Part shown: in pieces, positions 45,460 to 54,543 of the stretch
Layout: every line of letters begins with the position of its first letter
Position numbering within the stretch: position 1 is the first letter of the stretch
NCBI GenBank assembly: GCA_050485365.1
Contig: JBJHBH010000001.1
Location: forward strand, 1-64,000
Direction of reading: 5' to 3'
DNA length: 64,000 nucleotides
Source: JARFUG01 sp050485365
GTDB lineage: Bacteria > Desulfobacterota > Desulfuromonadia > Desulfuromonadales > JACZKF01
Program-made: the position numbers and the translations under genes
Notes under the pieces: generated by a model
What the model was told of the DNA's origin: nothing
What the model saw: only the letters and a program-made list of their open reading frames with translations
Database searches by the model: none

Positions 45460-46004
45460 TGAAGTGGATGGAGGCGGCGAGAAAACGCCTGCTTTCCAGT
45501 TCGCAAGGGTCCGCCGAAATCGCCGAAACCGACGCACTCAGGGTAATGGCGGTTTCGGCGGATCCCCGGCGGCAGCCCTTGAGGGTGGTTCCGGGCCGCT
45601 CTGCAGAAAAACTGCCTGAGAGGGGGATAGGGGGGCAAAGTGGGGGTGGAAGCCAAGTCGTTTCGCTTGGAGGGCGGCCATCAAGAAGGAAGAGAGTCCG
45701 GCTGTTTGAAGAATTGGCCGAAGAGTCGAGAAAACGTTTTCATTTCTGCGAGACCCACGCACGAATGAAGGGAGGCATCTGCCCGCACTTGGGAGGGCGC
45801 CAGAACGGAGACTGTTTGCTCTGGCAGATTGTCACGTCAGAGCCGAAGCTGGAGAAAATTGCGGAAGTTTCGATCACCAAGGGAGTCACAATTGGAGGTG
45901 CTTTGAGTTGTTTGCGGGAGAATAGATTTCCCGAGGATTTGTTTCAGAGGGACCGAAGGTGGATTTTGGAGCTTTCAAAGCAAATCCTTGTTCGCCAGTT
46001 ATGA
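45456..46004 (+). CDS. Hypothetical protein with possible zinc site
   Basis: 182 residues; the start overlaps the previous stop by 4 bp (ATGA). The C-terminal half has FCETHARMKGGICPHLGG and GDCLLW, a C-x2-H...C-x-H pattern that could bind zinc. The N-terminal 60 residues are low in complexity and cross a 15-bp inverted repeat (45510-45562), so the true start may be later. Function unknown; it is the last gene of the replication-type operon. Confidence 0.5.
   Translation: MMKWMEAARKRLLSSSQGSAEIAETDALRVMAVSADPRRQPLRVVPGRSAEKLPERGIGGQSGGGSQVVSLGGRPSRRKRVRLFEELAEESRKRFHFCETHARMKGGICPHLGGRQNGDCLLWQIVTSEPKLEKIAEVSITKGVTIGGALSCLRENRFPEDLFQRDRRWILELSKQILVRQL
45510..45562. repeat. Long hairpin formed by a dispersed island repeat
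   Basis: TCCGCCGAAATCGCC (45510-45524) and GGCGGTTTCGGCGGA (45548-45562) are complementary at 14 of 15 positions with a 23-nt loop. The right arm belongs to a repeat also present at 23973-23996, 26400-26423 and, as a hairpin, 62564-62600. Confidence 0.6.
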
Positions 46005-46098
46005 GCAAGGCTGGACGGATGCGGTCCGCGAGTATTTGGGGGTTGCACATTTCGTAGACTTCGAGCATTTGTAGTCTCAATGAATTAAAGTGATTTTC

Positions 46099-46142
46099 AA
46101 TAAGGCTGTTCTTCCCGGGTGGAGGAACAGCCTTATTTTTTT
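46099..46142 (+). terminator. Strong terminator before the BREX operon
   Basis: AATAAGGCTGTTC (46099-46111) pairs perfectly with GAACAGCCTTATT (46125-46137), followed by five T. It isolates BREX from the replication-type operon. Confidence 0.95.
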
Positions 46143-46176
46143 CTGAGGTGGTGCCGCTCAGGTGAATAATTTTTTA

Positions 46177-46205
46177 TTGACTTTCCTGGGCGGACGGTTA
46201 AATAT
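46177..46205 (+). promoter_or_regulatory. Likely BREX promoter
   Basis: TTGACT (46177-46182) followed after 16 bp by TAAATA (46199-46204), or after 17 bp by AAATAT. It is the only good candidate between the terminator and brxA. Confidence 0.55.
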
Positions 46206-46232
46206 TTCGGAAATAAAGCAACATCATTTTTC

Positions 46233-46252
46233 GCCGGCAAACTAGCCGGCAA
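46233..46252 (+). promoter_or_regulatory. GCCGGC repeat pair in the BREX leader
   Basis: GCCGGC at 46233-46238 and 46245-46250 is self-complementary, so the two copies can form a stem (loop 6 nt); read as direct repeats the unit is GCCGGCAA with 12-bp spacing. It lies between promoter and brxA start and could be an operator or a translation-controlling hairpin. Confidence 0.4.
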
Positions 46253-46265
46253 GATGGAGAGTGCA

Positions 46266-47081
46266 ATGGGCGGGCTGTTTTTGAATGCCTTTAAAGGTTT
46301 AGATCCTTTGGTTCTCAAGGGGCTAGGGGTTCGACTGGGCGACAAGGGGACCCAAACCAGCCGGACCATCATGTTCGAGGAACTGCAGCATCTTTTGGCG
46401 GCGGTCCCGGGAAAAGCTGGGCGTGAAAGCTATGCGAACGCCGTCCTGGAAGACAATTGCCTGGGGAAGAGGACCGCGTCCACCCGGGCTTTGAGTCTTC
46501 AGCGCCTTTGTGAACTCTACGCTCTTGACCCTGGGGTGCCCCTTTTTCGGGTCATGCGCGACCTCTGGATTATCAACGAAACGAGTCGGCCCCTCCTGGC
46601 CCTCCTCCTAGCTCTTGCTCGTGACCCCCTTCTCCGAATCACTGCGACTCCCGTGATCGCGACCCCCTTCGGCAAAGAATTCGCCCGCCAAGCCATGACA
46701 GATGCCTTGGAGTCTGCCGTTGGCGATCGCCTGAACGAATCAACTCTCGACAAGGTGGTGCGCAACGCCTCATCCTCCTGGACCCAGTCCGGGCACCTGC
46801 AAGGCCGGGCGCGAAAGTTTCGGCATCAGGTTCAGCCAACCCCGACGGCATGTGCTTTTGCTCTTTTTATCGGCTATTTCCTTGGCAAACGTGGCCCACT
46901 CCTGTTTGAAACTGCCTGGTGCAAGGTTCTCGACCTTTCCACGGCCGAAATTGCCGAGCTGGCGCACGACGCCAAACGCCTGGGCCTTTTGGAAATTAAG
47001 CAGTCCGGCACGATCGTCGATATTTCCTTCCCGGCGCTACTCACCGATAAAGACAGGGAGCTGATCCATGGGTCGCATTGA
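46266..47081 (+). CDS. brxA: BREX protein BrxA (DUF1819)
   Basis: 271 residues from the ATG at 46266, which has GGAGAG 6 bp upstream; the ATG at 46254 has only a weak site. DUF1819-like features: FEELQHLLAAVP, GKRTASTRALSLQRLCELYALDP (split), LLALARDPLLR, and late GPLLFETAWCKVLDLS. BrxA is a small DNA-binding helical protein and always the first gene of type 1 BREX operons, as here. It overlaps brxB by 14 bp. Confidence 0.85.
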   Translation: MGGLFLNAFKGLDPLVLKGLGVRLGDKGTQTSRTIMFEELQHLLAAVPGKAGRESYANAVLEDNCLGKRTASTRALSLQRLCELYALDPGVPLFRVMRDLWIINETSRPLLALLLALARDPLLRITATPVIATPFGKEFARQAMTDALESAVGDRLNESTLDKVVRNASSSWTQSGHLQGRARKFRHQVQPTPTACAFALFIGYFLGKRGPLLFETAWCKVLDLSTAEIAELAHDAKRLGLLEIKQSGTIVDISFPALLTDKDRELIHGSH

Positions 47082-47631
47082 GAAACTGGTCGATCGATAC
47101 CAGCGTTATATTTCTCTGCCCTGGCAAAAGGATCTCGCCGGCGCGCAGCGGGCGGTTTTCGTCGTGTACCACAAGAATGACGAGCGCCGGATGCGTGCTC
47201 GCCTTGAGCTCTTTGCCCTGGCCACTAAGGAGGCCGGCCATGGATGGAAGGTCTGTGACCTGACGACCGCCTTTTCGACCTGGATGTCCGGCATCGATTA
47301 TCGGGATTCCTATTTCGAGGATCCCGAAAGTCTTGAATTGAAGCTGGAGGAAGACTTTTTGGATTTTGTCGCCCAACGGCTTCGAGATGCCTTGAGCGCT
47401 GCTGACGTAGATGACCAGACAGTCGTTGGCGTCTATGGACTCGCTTCCCTATTCGGCTTTGCCCGGGTTTCGGAGGTTATGGCGAAAATTGAAAAGAGCA
47501 TCCGGGGGCGGCTGCTGGTGCTCTTCCCCGGTGAGTACGACAACAACAACTACCGTCTTCTGGATGCTCGCGATGGGTGGAACTATCACGCCATACCGAT
47601 CACGCTGCACCAGGAACTGTTTGAATCCTGA
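47068..47631 (+). CDS. brxB: BREX protein BrxB (DUF1788)
   Basis: 187 residues. Matches DUF1788: the N-terminal IEKLVDRYQRYISLPW, VVYHKNDERRMRARLELF, and the conserved GVYGLASLFGFARVSEVMAKI with LLVLFPGEYDNNNYRLLD and WNYHAIPI at the C-terminus. BrxB is needed for BREX defence and methylation but its biochemical role is not settled. Tightly placed between brxA (overlap) and brxC (15-bp gap). Confidence 0.9.
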   Translation: MGRIEKLVDRYQRYISLPWQKDLAGAQRAVFVVYHKNDERRMRARLELFALATKEAGHGWKVCDLTTAFSTWMSGIDYRDSYFEDPESLELKLEEDFLDFVAQRLRDALSAADVDDQTVVGVYGLASLFGFARVSEVMAKIEKSIRGRLLVLFPGEYDNNNYRLLDARDGWNYHAIPITLHQELFES

Positions 47632-47646
47632 GGAGGGAGGACCCTT

Positions 47647-50600
47647 ATGAAAAACCGTGACGTTTTCCAGCGCGACCCTGGCAAAATCACCCTGCTGAAC
47701 AATGGGGTGGCGGCAATGACCGATGCACTGACGGATGAAGAACGAAAAACGCTGCGCTTCGAACTTGAACATTTCGTCTGCGAAGGCGAGTACCAACGAG
47801 GCCTTGTGCGCATCCTCAATTCCTATGTCAGCAACATGGGGCAATCGGAGCAGCCAGCGGCCTGGATCAGCGGCTTCTTCGGTAGCGGCAAATCCCATCT
47901 CGCCAAGATGCTGCACTATCTCTGGATCGACTACACCTTTGCCGAAGACGGGGCCACCGCCCGGGGACTGGCCCACCTGCCGGATGACGTCAAGGATCTG
48001 TTGCGGGAGATTTCGACTCTCGGCAAGCGGGAGGGAGGTCTGCATGCCGCCTCGGGGACTCTGGGCGCCGGCGCCGGCGACAGTGTGCGGCTCGCGCTGT
48101 TGGGAATCATCTTCCGCTCGGCAGGTCTGCCCGAAAGTTATCCCCAGGCTCGCTTTTGCATGTGGCTGCGCAAAAACGGCATCTACGATCAGGTCTGCTC
48201 CGATGTCGAGGCCGCCGGCCGCAACTTCCGTAAGGAACTCAACGACCTGTATGTGAGCCCAGTCATTGCCAAGGCCCTTCTAAAGGCCGATCCCTCCTTT
48301 GCCTCCGACGAACCCGGAGCCAAGGCCAGCCTGCGCGCCCAGTTTGCCAAGCCGAAGGACATCAGCAACGAGGAATTCGTTCTGGCCGTGCAGGATGCCC
48401 TGATGGTGGATGGAAAAATGCCCTGCACCGCGGTGATTCTGGACGAGGTCCAGCAGTACATCGGCGACGACACCAGCCGCTCCTACACCGTGCAGGAGGT
48501 TGCCGAGGCCTGCAGCAAGCGCTTCGGCGACGCCCTCCTTTTCGTCGGTACCGGGCAGACGGCTCTCTCCGGCATTCCCGCCCTCCAGCGTCTCCAGGGG
48601 CGCTTTACGGTGAATGTCGAGCTGTCGGACAGCGATGTTGAGACGGTCACCCGCCGGGTCGTGCTGGCCAAGCGTGCAGATCGCGTCGGAGAGGTCGAAA
48701 AAAAGTTGGACGAAAATTCCGGAGAGGTCGATCGGCACCTGAAGGGAACCCGGATCGAACCTCGCAGCGAAGATCATGCGGTTCTGACTGAGGACTACCC
48801 TCTGCTCCCGGTGCGCCGTCGTTTCTGGGAACAGGCCCTGCGGGCGGTTGACAAGGCCGGCACCGCCGGGCAGCTGCGGACCCAGTTGCGGATCGTTTAC
48901 GACGCCATCCGCAAGACAGCGGACGAACCCCTGGGTACCGTGGTGCCGGCGGATTTTCTCTTCGACGAAATCTCGGCCAACCTCCTGCAAACGGGGGTGC
49001 TGCTGCGTGAAATCGACGAAATCATCCGCAAGCAGGACGACGGCACGGCCGATGGGCGGCTCAGGTCTCGTCTGTGTGCCCTGGTTTTCCTGATCCGCAA
49101 GCTCCCCCGCGAGGCCGCAATCGACAGCGGAGTTCGGGCGACTCCGGACATGCTCGCCGATCTCCTGGTCGAGGACCTCTCCTGCGACGGCACCGCTTTG
49201 CGCATCAAGATTCCCCAGTTACTGGAAGAGCTGGTCGGCAAGGGGACCTTGATGAAGGTCGACAGCGGGGAGTACAGCCTGCAGACGAAGGAGAGCAGTG
49301 AATGGGAACAGGAGTTCCGCTCCCGGGAATCCAAGCTGTTGAACGATGTCACCCGGATGACCAGTAAGCGCAGCCAACTGCTGTCGGCCGCGTGTCAGAG
49401 CGCCATCTCTTCGGTGAAGCTGGCGCAAGGAAAATGCAAGGAGCCGCGCAGGCTCCTGCTCCATTTCGGTCAAGATGCCCCCGTGGAAAACAATCAGGAC
49501 GTTCCGGTCTGGATTCGTGACGAATGGGGGACGGACGAAAAGACGATGCTCGACGATGCCCGCGCCGCCGGCACCGACAGCCCCGTTCTGCACATCTTCA
49601 TTCCCAAAATCCAGGCCGAGCCGCTCAGGAAGCGGATTGCCGAGCAGGACGCCGCCAAGGGGACCCTCGACTTCAAGGGGGTGCCCACCACCCGCGAAGG
49701 AATTGAAGCCCGGGAGGCCATGCAGACCCGCCTGACCGAGGCTAGCCAGGGCCTCAATTCTCTGGTCAAGGAGATCATCGACAGCGCCAAGGTTTTCCAG
49801 GGCGGCGGCAACGAGCGCCTTGAGCTGACCCTGCTGGAGAAAACCCAAGAGGCGGCCAGAGCCTCATTGGATCGCATGTTCCCCGAGTTCAAGGATGCCG
49901 ACGACGCCCGCTGGAACAAGGTCATCCAGCAGGCCCGCGGCGGTGCCGAGAACCCCCTCGAAGCGGTCGACCACAAGGACAAGATCGACAAGCACCCGGT
50001 CTGCGCGGCTGTACTCACCTACGTGGGAAGCGGTAAAAAGGGAAAAGAGGTCCGAATCCATCTTGCAGACGCCCCCTACGGCTGGCCCCGGGATGCCGTC
50101 GATGCGGCCCTTATAAGTCTTTTTGCCTCGGGCCACCTGGCTGCATCCATCAATGGGGTGCCGCTCAAGCTCAAGGAAATCGACCAGAACAAAATTCCCG
50201 TCACCGATTTCCGGAGAGAAACGGCAACTATTGGGGCCAAGGATAAGATCAAGCTCCGGGGCCTCTATCAAGCGGCCGGGGTCCCCTGTAAGCCGAATGA
50301 GGAGATCGCCGGCGCCGGGGACTTCCTGAGCCGCCTGCTCTCTCTGGCCCAGGGTGCCGGCGGCGAACCGCCGTTGCCGGAGCGGCCGAAGACCGATCAC
50401 ATTTCGAAGCTGCAGTCCCTGGCCGGCAATGAGCAGCTCTCCGGCATCCTGGAGAAGCATGACGTGCTGAAGGCGAATGCCGAGGCATGGGAGAAGGCCA
50501 AATCCCTGGCCGAGAAGCGGCTGCCTGTCTATCGCAAGGTCCAGGACCTGCTGCGTCATGCCAAGGGGCAGCCCTTCGCCGCCTCTTTGCAGTCCCAACT

Positions 50601-51093
50601 GGATGCCATCGCCCAGGAGCGCCGCCTGCTCGATGCTGCCGACCCCATGCCGGCGCTCACCAAGGCTGTGGTCGACGGGCTGAGAACGGCCCTGACCGAT
50701 GCCGAATTTACTTACACCACGACCTATGATCAGGGAATGCAGGCCCTTGAGGCTGCGGAGAGCTGGCAGAAATTGTCCGAGACCCAATGTGCCGGCATTC
50801 TGGCTTCGGCCGGGCTGAACAAAGTCTCGAAGGGGGCGGTTGGCAATGAGGATGAGGTATTGGCCTCTCTCAATCGTCTGTCTTTGGAGGCGTGGGCCAC
50901 CAAAACCGCCGCCCTGCCCCAGCAGTTTGCCGAGGCCCGTAAGCAGGCGGACAAGCTGCTGGAGCCCAAGACCCAGCACCTCAAGGTCAGCAGCGGGACC
51001 CTGCGCACCCCGGACGATGTGGAGGCCTGGCTCGCCGAAACCAGGCAGCAGATTCTGGTCAAGCTGGGCGATGGCCCGATCGTGATTTCTTAG
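47647..51093 (+). CDS. brxC: BREX P-loop ATPase BrxC
   Basis: 1148 residues. The N-terminus NRDVFQRDPGKITLLNNGVA is typical of BrxC. Walker A GFFGSGKSHLAKM is at about 76-88 and the Walker B segment VILDEVQQY at about 263-271, then a long helical part (DUF6079-like arrangement) to the end. BrxC is the large AAA+ ATPase assumed to drive DNA inspection and to assemble with PglX, PglZ and BrxB. Length is normal for type 1 systems. Strand and composition fit the neighbours. Confidence 0.93.
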   Translation: MKNRDVFQRDPGKITLLNNGVAAMTDALTDEERKTLRFELEHFVCEGEYQRGLVRILNSYVSNMGQSEQPAAWISGFFGSGKSHLAKMLHYLWIDYTFAEDGATARGLAHLPDDVKDLLREISTLGKREGGLHAASGTLGAGAGDSVRLALLGIIFRSAGLPESYPQARFCMWLRKNGIYDQVCSDVEAAGRNFRKELNDLYVSPVIAKALLKADPSFASDEPGAKASLRAQFAKPKDISNEEFVLAVQDALMVDGKMPCTAVILDEVQQYIGDDTSRSYTVQEVAEACSKRFGDALLFVGTGQTALSGIPALQRLQGRFTVNVELSDSDVETVTRRVVLAKRADRVGEVEKKLDENSGEVDRHLKGTRIEPRSEDHAVLTEDYPLLPVRRRFWEQALRAVDKAGTAGQLRTQLRIVYDAIRKTADEPLGTVVPADFLFDEISANLLQTGVLLREIDEIIRKQDDGTADGRLRSRLCALVFLIRKLPREAAIDSGVRATPDMLADLLVEDLSCDGTALRIKIPQLLEELVGKGTLMKVDSGEYSLQTKESSEWEQEFRSRESKLLNDVTRMTSKRSQLLSAACQSAISSVKLAQGKCKEPRRLLLHFGQDAPVENNQDVPVWIRDEWGTDEKTMLDDARAAGTDSPVLHIFIPKIQAEPLRKRIAEQDAAKGTLDFKGVPTTREGIEAREAMQTRLTEASQGLNSLVKEIIDSAKVFQGGGNERLELTLLEKTQEAARASLDRMFPEFKDADDARWNKVIQQARGGAENPLEAVDHKDKIDKHPVCAAVLTYVGSGKKGKEVRIHLADAPYGWPRDAVDAALISLFASGHLAASINGVPLKLKEIDQNKIPVTDFRRETATIGAKDKIKLRGLYQAAGVPCKPNEEIAGAGDFLSRLLSLAQGAGGEPPLPERPKTDHISKLQSLAGNEQLSGILEKHDVLKANAEAWEKAKSLAEKRLPVYRKVQDLLRHAKGQPFAASLQSQLDAIAQERRLLDAADPMPALTKAVVDGLRTALTDAEFTYTTTYDQGMQALEAAESWQKLSETQCAGILASAGLNKVSKGAVGNEDEVLASLNRLSLEAWATKTAALPQQFAEARKQADKLLEPKTQHLKVSSGTLRTPDDVEAWLAETRQQILVKLGDGPIVIS

Positions 51094-51105
51094 GGAGGGG
51101 AGAGT

Positions 51106-54100
51106 ATGACCAGTCTGGCATCCACTCTGAGAAGCAAGCTTGAAAAGGTTGTTGTCGAAGCCCGCGACATCGCCGAAGAAGGCACCCGTGCCGCTATCGA
51201 AGCTTTGGCGGTCCATCACCACGAGCCCTACGGGCACATGTCCCCCGAGGATCGAGCCTTGCGGAGCCGGCTGCGCGCTCATGCCCGGCAACTGGGGGAC
51301 CGCAAGGATCCCAAAACAGGGCAGAAGATCGATCGCCTGGTCACCGAATGTGCCTATGAGCACTGGCACCGGATGCTGTTTGCCCGCTTTTTGGCCGAAA
51401 ACCATCTGCTGATCGAGCCGGAGAGCGGAGTGGCCATCAGTCTGGAAGAGTGCGAGGAGATCGCCAAAGAGGAAGGTGTCGATCCCTGGGCCTTGGCTAG
51501 TCGCTATGCCCAGCAGATGCTGCCGCAGATTTTTAGGCAGGACAATCCGGTACTCCAGATCGCCCTCGCCCGGGAGTACCGTCTGAAACTTGAGAAGCTG
51601 CTGGACAGTCTCGATCCTGCCGTTTTCACAGCCAGAGACTCTCTGGGATGGGTTTACCAGTTCTGGCAGAGCAAGAAAAAGGAGGAGGTCAACAAGTCGG
51701 GAAAAAAAATCGGGGCTGATGAGCTGCCGGCGGTGACCCAACTCTTTACCGAGCCGTACATGGTCAGCTTTCTCCTCGACAACTCCCTCGGAGCGTGGTG
51801 GGCGGCGCGGCGATTGAAAGGAGATGATTTAAAAAACGCGAATACCGAAGAGGAGTTGCGGTGCAAGGCCGCCATCCCCGGTGTGCCGTTAAAATACCTG
51901 CGTTTTGTTCATTTGGAGGATGGCAGTTGGACCTCTGCCGCTGGCACCTTCGATGGTTGGCCAGAAAGTCTGAGTGAGCTGAAAATCCTCGACCCGTGTT
52001 GCGGTTCCGGCCATTTCCTGGTTTCGGTTTTCCTTATGCTTGTGCCCATGCGGATGGAGCTGGAAGGCCTTTCCGCCCGCGAGGCGGTGGATGCCGTTCT
52101 GCGCGAGAACATCCATGGTTTGGAAATCGATCAGCGCTGCGTGGAGTTGGCCGCGTTTGCCTTGGCATTCACCGCTTGGAAGTACCCAGGCGCATATGGC
52201 TATCGCATGTTGCCGGAGTTGAATGTGGCCTGCTCTGGTTTGTCAATCAGCGCTAAGAAAGATGACTGGCTTGCCTTGGCTGGTGACAACATCAATCTGC
52301 GGCTCGCGCTGGAAGAATTATATAAACAGTTCAAGGATGCACCGGTCCTCGGCAGTTTGATCAACCCGGAAGCAAGTTTGGGAAAGGGCTCGCTATTTGA
52401 GCTGAACTGGAAAGACATTGGTCCATTAATTACTAAGGCGCTATCCGATCAAAATGATGAGGAAAAAAGCGAACTCGGTGTTGTTGCAAAAGGTACGGCA
52501 AAAGCAGCAAAAATCCTTGCAGACCAATTTTATTGGATCACCACCAATGTTCCGTTTAAGGAAACTAAACAACTATCAGAGACTACTCAAGATTTCATCG
52601 AGAAAAACTATGCAGCGGGAAAGGCAAATTTAGCTACAGCCTTCGTCCTGAGAATTAAAGAATTTCTCTTTAATGATGGCACGGCCTCGATTGTCACTCC
52701 CCATGAATGGTTGTTTTTGAAGTCGTATAGTAGGGTTAGAGAGAACCTTCTAAAGGGTTCTGTTTGGAACAGTCTTGCTGATCTTGGAGAGCATGCTTTC
52801 GAAAGTTCTCAAGCCGCCGGAGCATTTACTGCATTAATTTCGTTCTCTAATAGCCGTAGTTCACCCGAAGATGTATATCTTGGCATAAATGCAACTACAC
52901 AGAAAGGTTCACTTGAAAAAAGAAAATATCTTATTGACTGCCTAGTTGAGAGATATTCCCAAAAGCAGCAGCTCTCAAATCCCGACTATAGGATTGGTTT
53001 ATTTGAATCAAGTGATCATCCGTTACTTTCAAGGATTGCCGGATCTTACGTTGGTCTCCAAAATGGAGACACTCCGAAATTCGTATTTTACTTTTTCGAA
53101 TTGAATTGGCCAAATTCCACGTGGAATTTTTTCCAATTGCCGTGTGCGCTTCCTGCCCATTTCACCGGAAGAGAAGGTGCTCTACGATGGGAGCAAGGAA
53201 AAGGTGAACTACAAACATCTCCTTTAGCGTATATTAAGGGGAAAGAAGCATGGAATAAAAGCGGTGTTGCGATAAGGCAAACTAGAACACTTCCGGCAAC
53301 GTTGTATTCCGGCGATTTGTACGATCAGTCGAGTGCGGCAATCGTCCCGGCGAATAAAGAATATTTGCCTGCTCTTTGGGCATTCTGCACAAGCCCTTCT
53401 TTTCACGACGAAGTGAGAAAAATCGATAAAAAGAAGAATGTGACAAATGCAACACTGGTAAAAATTCCGTTTGATATTGATCACTGGACTAAAGTTTCCG
53501 AAGAAAAATACCCAAACGGGCTTCCCAAGCCCTACTCTGACGACCCTACCCAATGGACCTTTCACGGCCATCCTTGCGGCTCTGTAACTTGGGATGAGGC
53601 GACGAAGTGGACGGCCCACGGCCCGTTACGCAGCGACAACACCGTGCTGCAAGTCGCCGTAGCCCGCCTCCTCGGTTACCGCTGGCCAGCAGAGCTGGAC
53701 CCAAACATGGATTTGGCCGAAGAACAGCGTGAATGGGCGAGCCGCTGCAAAGCTCTGCTTTCCTACTCCGACGATGGCGGAATTATTTGTTTGCCTGCAA
53801 TTCGAAAAGAAGATGCTGCGGCAGATCGTCTTGCCCATTTCCTTTCCGTCGCGTATGGCTCAGAGTGGTCACCAGCGAAGGAGCATGAACTTCTGGTTGC
53901 AAGTGGCTCCCAAGCGAAAGTGTTGGATGATTGGCTGCGCAATGATTTTTTCGAACAACACTGCATACTTTTTGCCCAACGCCCGTTCATTTGGCACATC
54001 TGGGATGGACGCAAACGTGACGGTTTCCATGCTCTGGTGAATTACCACAAGTTGGTAGAAGGGGGCGGCAAAGGGCGAAGGCTGCTTGAAATGTTGACCT

Positions 54101-54543
54101 ACAGCTATCTTGGAGACTGGATTAAAGCCCAGCGGGACGGAATCAAGCAAGGAACTGGCGGGGCCGAAGATCGCCTTTCCGCTTCTCTGGAATTGGAAAA
54201 ACGCCTCAAGGCAATCCTCGCAGGCGAACCTCCTTTCGATATCTTCGTGCGCTGGAAGCCAATCGAGGAGCAGCCCATCGGCTGGGAACCGGACATCAAT
54301 GACGGTGTCCGACTCAATCTCCGACCCTTCATGGCCGATGATATTCCCGGAGGCAGAACCGGCGCCGGCATTCTGCGCTGGGCGCCGAACATCAAGTGGG
54401 ACAAGGATCGGGGCAAGGATATTCCCTCCGCTCCCTGGTACCCCGTCTTCAAGGGTGAACGCATCAACGATCACCACCTGACCATTGCTGAAAAATGGGC
54501 GGCTCGTGAAGCAGCACAGCAGGAGAAGAGAGGGAAAGGCTGA
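51106..54543 (+). CDS. pglX: BREX adenine methyltransferase PglX (variant motif IV)
   Basis: 1145 residues. SAM-binding motif I ILDPCCGSGHFLVSVF at about 295-310, followed by IHGLEIDQRCVELAAF. The catalytic motif IV, normally NPPY/F, reads TNVPF (about 479-483); no other NPP(Y/F) occurs in the protein. PglX methylates one adenine on a non-palindromic BREX site of the host; unmodified phage DNA is then blocked. The stretch 52,420-53,510 (about residues 438-800), covering motif IV to the recognition part, is much more AT-rich than both ends, which suggests exchange of the specificity segment. It shares one base with the pglZ start. Confidence 0.92.
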   Translation: MTSLASTLRSKLEKVVVEARDIAEEGTRAAIEALAVHHHEPYGHMSPEDRALRSRLRAHARQLGDRKDPKTGQKIDRLVTECAYEHWHRMLFARFLAENHLLIEPESGVAISLEECEEIAKEEGVDPWALASRYAQQMLPQIFRQDNPVLQIALAREYRLKLEKLLDSLDPAVFTARDSLGWVYQFWQSKKKEEVNKSGKKIGADELPAVTQLFTEPYMVSFLLDNSLGAWWAARRLKGDDLKNANTEEELRCKAAIPGVPLKYLRFVHLEDGSWTSAAGTFDGWPESLSELKILDPCCGSGHFLVSVFLMLVPMRMELEGLSAREAVDAVLRENIHGLEIDQRCVELAAFALAFTAWKYPGAYGYRMLPELNVACSGLSISAKKDDWLALAGDNINLRLALEELYKQFKDAPVLGSLINPEASLGKGSLFELNWKDIGPLITKALSDQNDEEKSELGVVAKGTAKAAKILADQFYWITTNVPFKETKQLSETTQDFIEKNYAAGKANLATAFVLRIKEFLFNDGTASIVTPHEWLFLKSYSRVRENLLKGSVWNSLADLGEHAFESSQAAGAFTALISFSNSRSSPEDVYLGINATTQKGSLEKRKYLIDCLVERYSQKQQLSNPDYRIGLFESSDHPLLSRIAGSYVGLQNGDTPKFVFYFFELNWPNSTWNFFQLPCALPAHFTGREGALRWEQGKGELQTSPLAYIKGKEAWNKSGVAIRQTRTLPATLYSGDLYDQSSAAIVPANKEYLPALWAFCTSPSFHDEVRKIDKKKNVTNATLVKIPFDIDHWTKVSEEKYPNGLPKPYSDDPTQWTFHGHPCGSVTWDEATKWTAHGPLRSDNTVLQVAVARLLGYRWPAELDPNMDLAEEQREWASRCKALLSYSDDGGIICLPAIRKEDAAADRLAHFLSVAYGSEWSPAKEHELLVASGSQAKVLDDWLRNDFFEQHCILFAQRPFIWHIWDGRKRDGFHALVNYHKLVEGGGKGRRLLEMLTYSYLGDWIKAQRDGIKQGTGGAEDRLSASLELEKRLKAILAGEPPFDIFVRWKPIEEQPIGWEPDINDGVRLNLRPFMADDIPGGRTGAGILRWAPNIKWDKDRGKDIPSAPWYPVFKGERINDHHLTIAEKWAAREAAQQEKRGKG

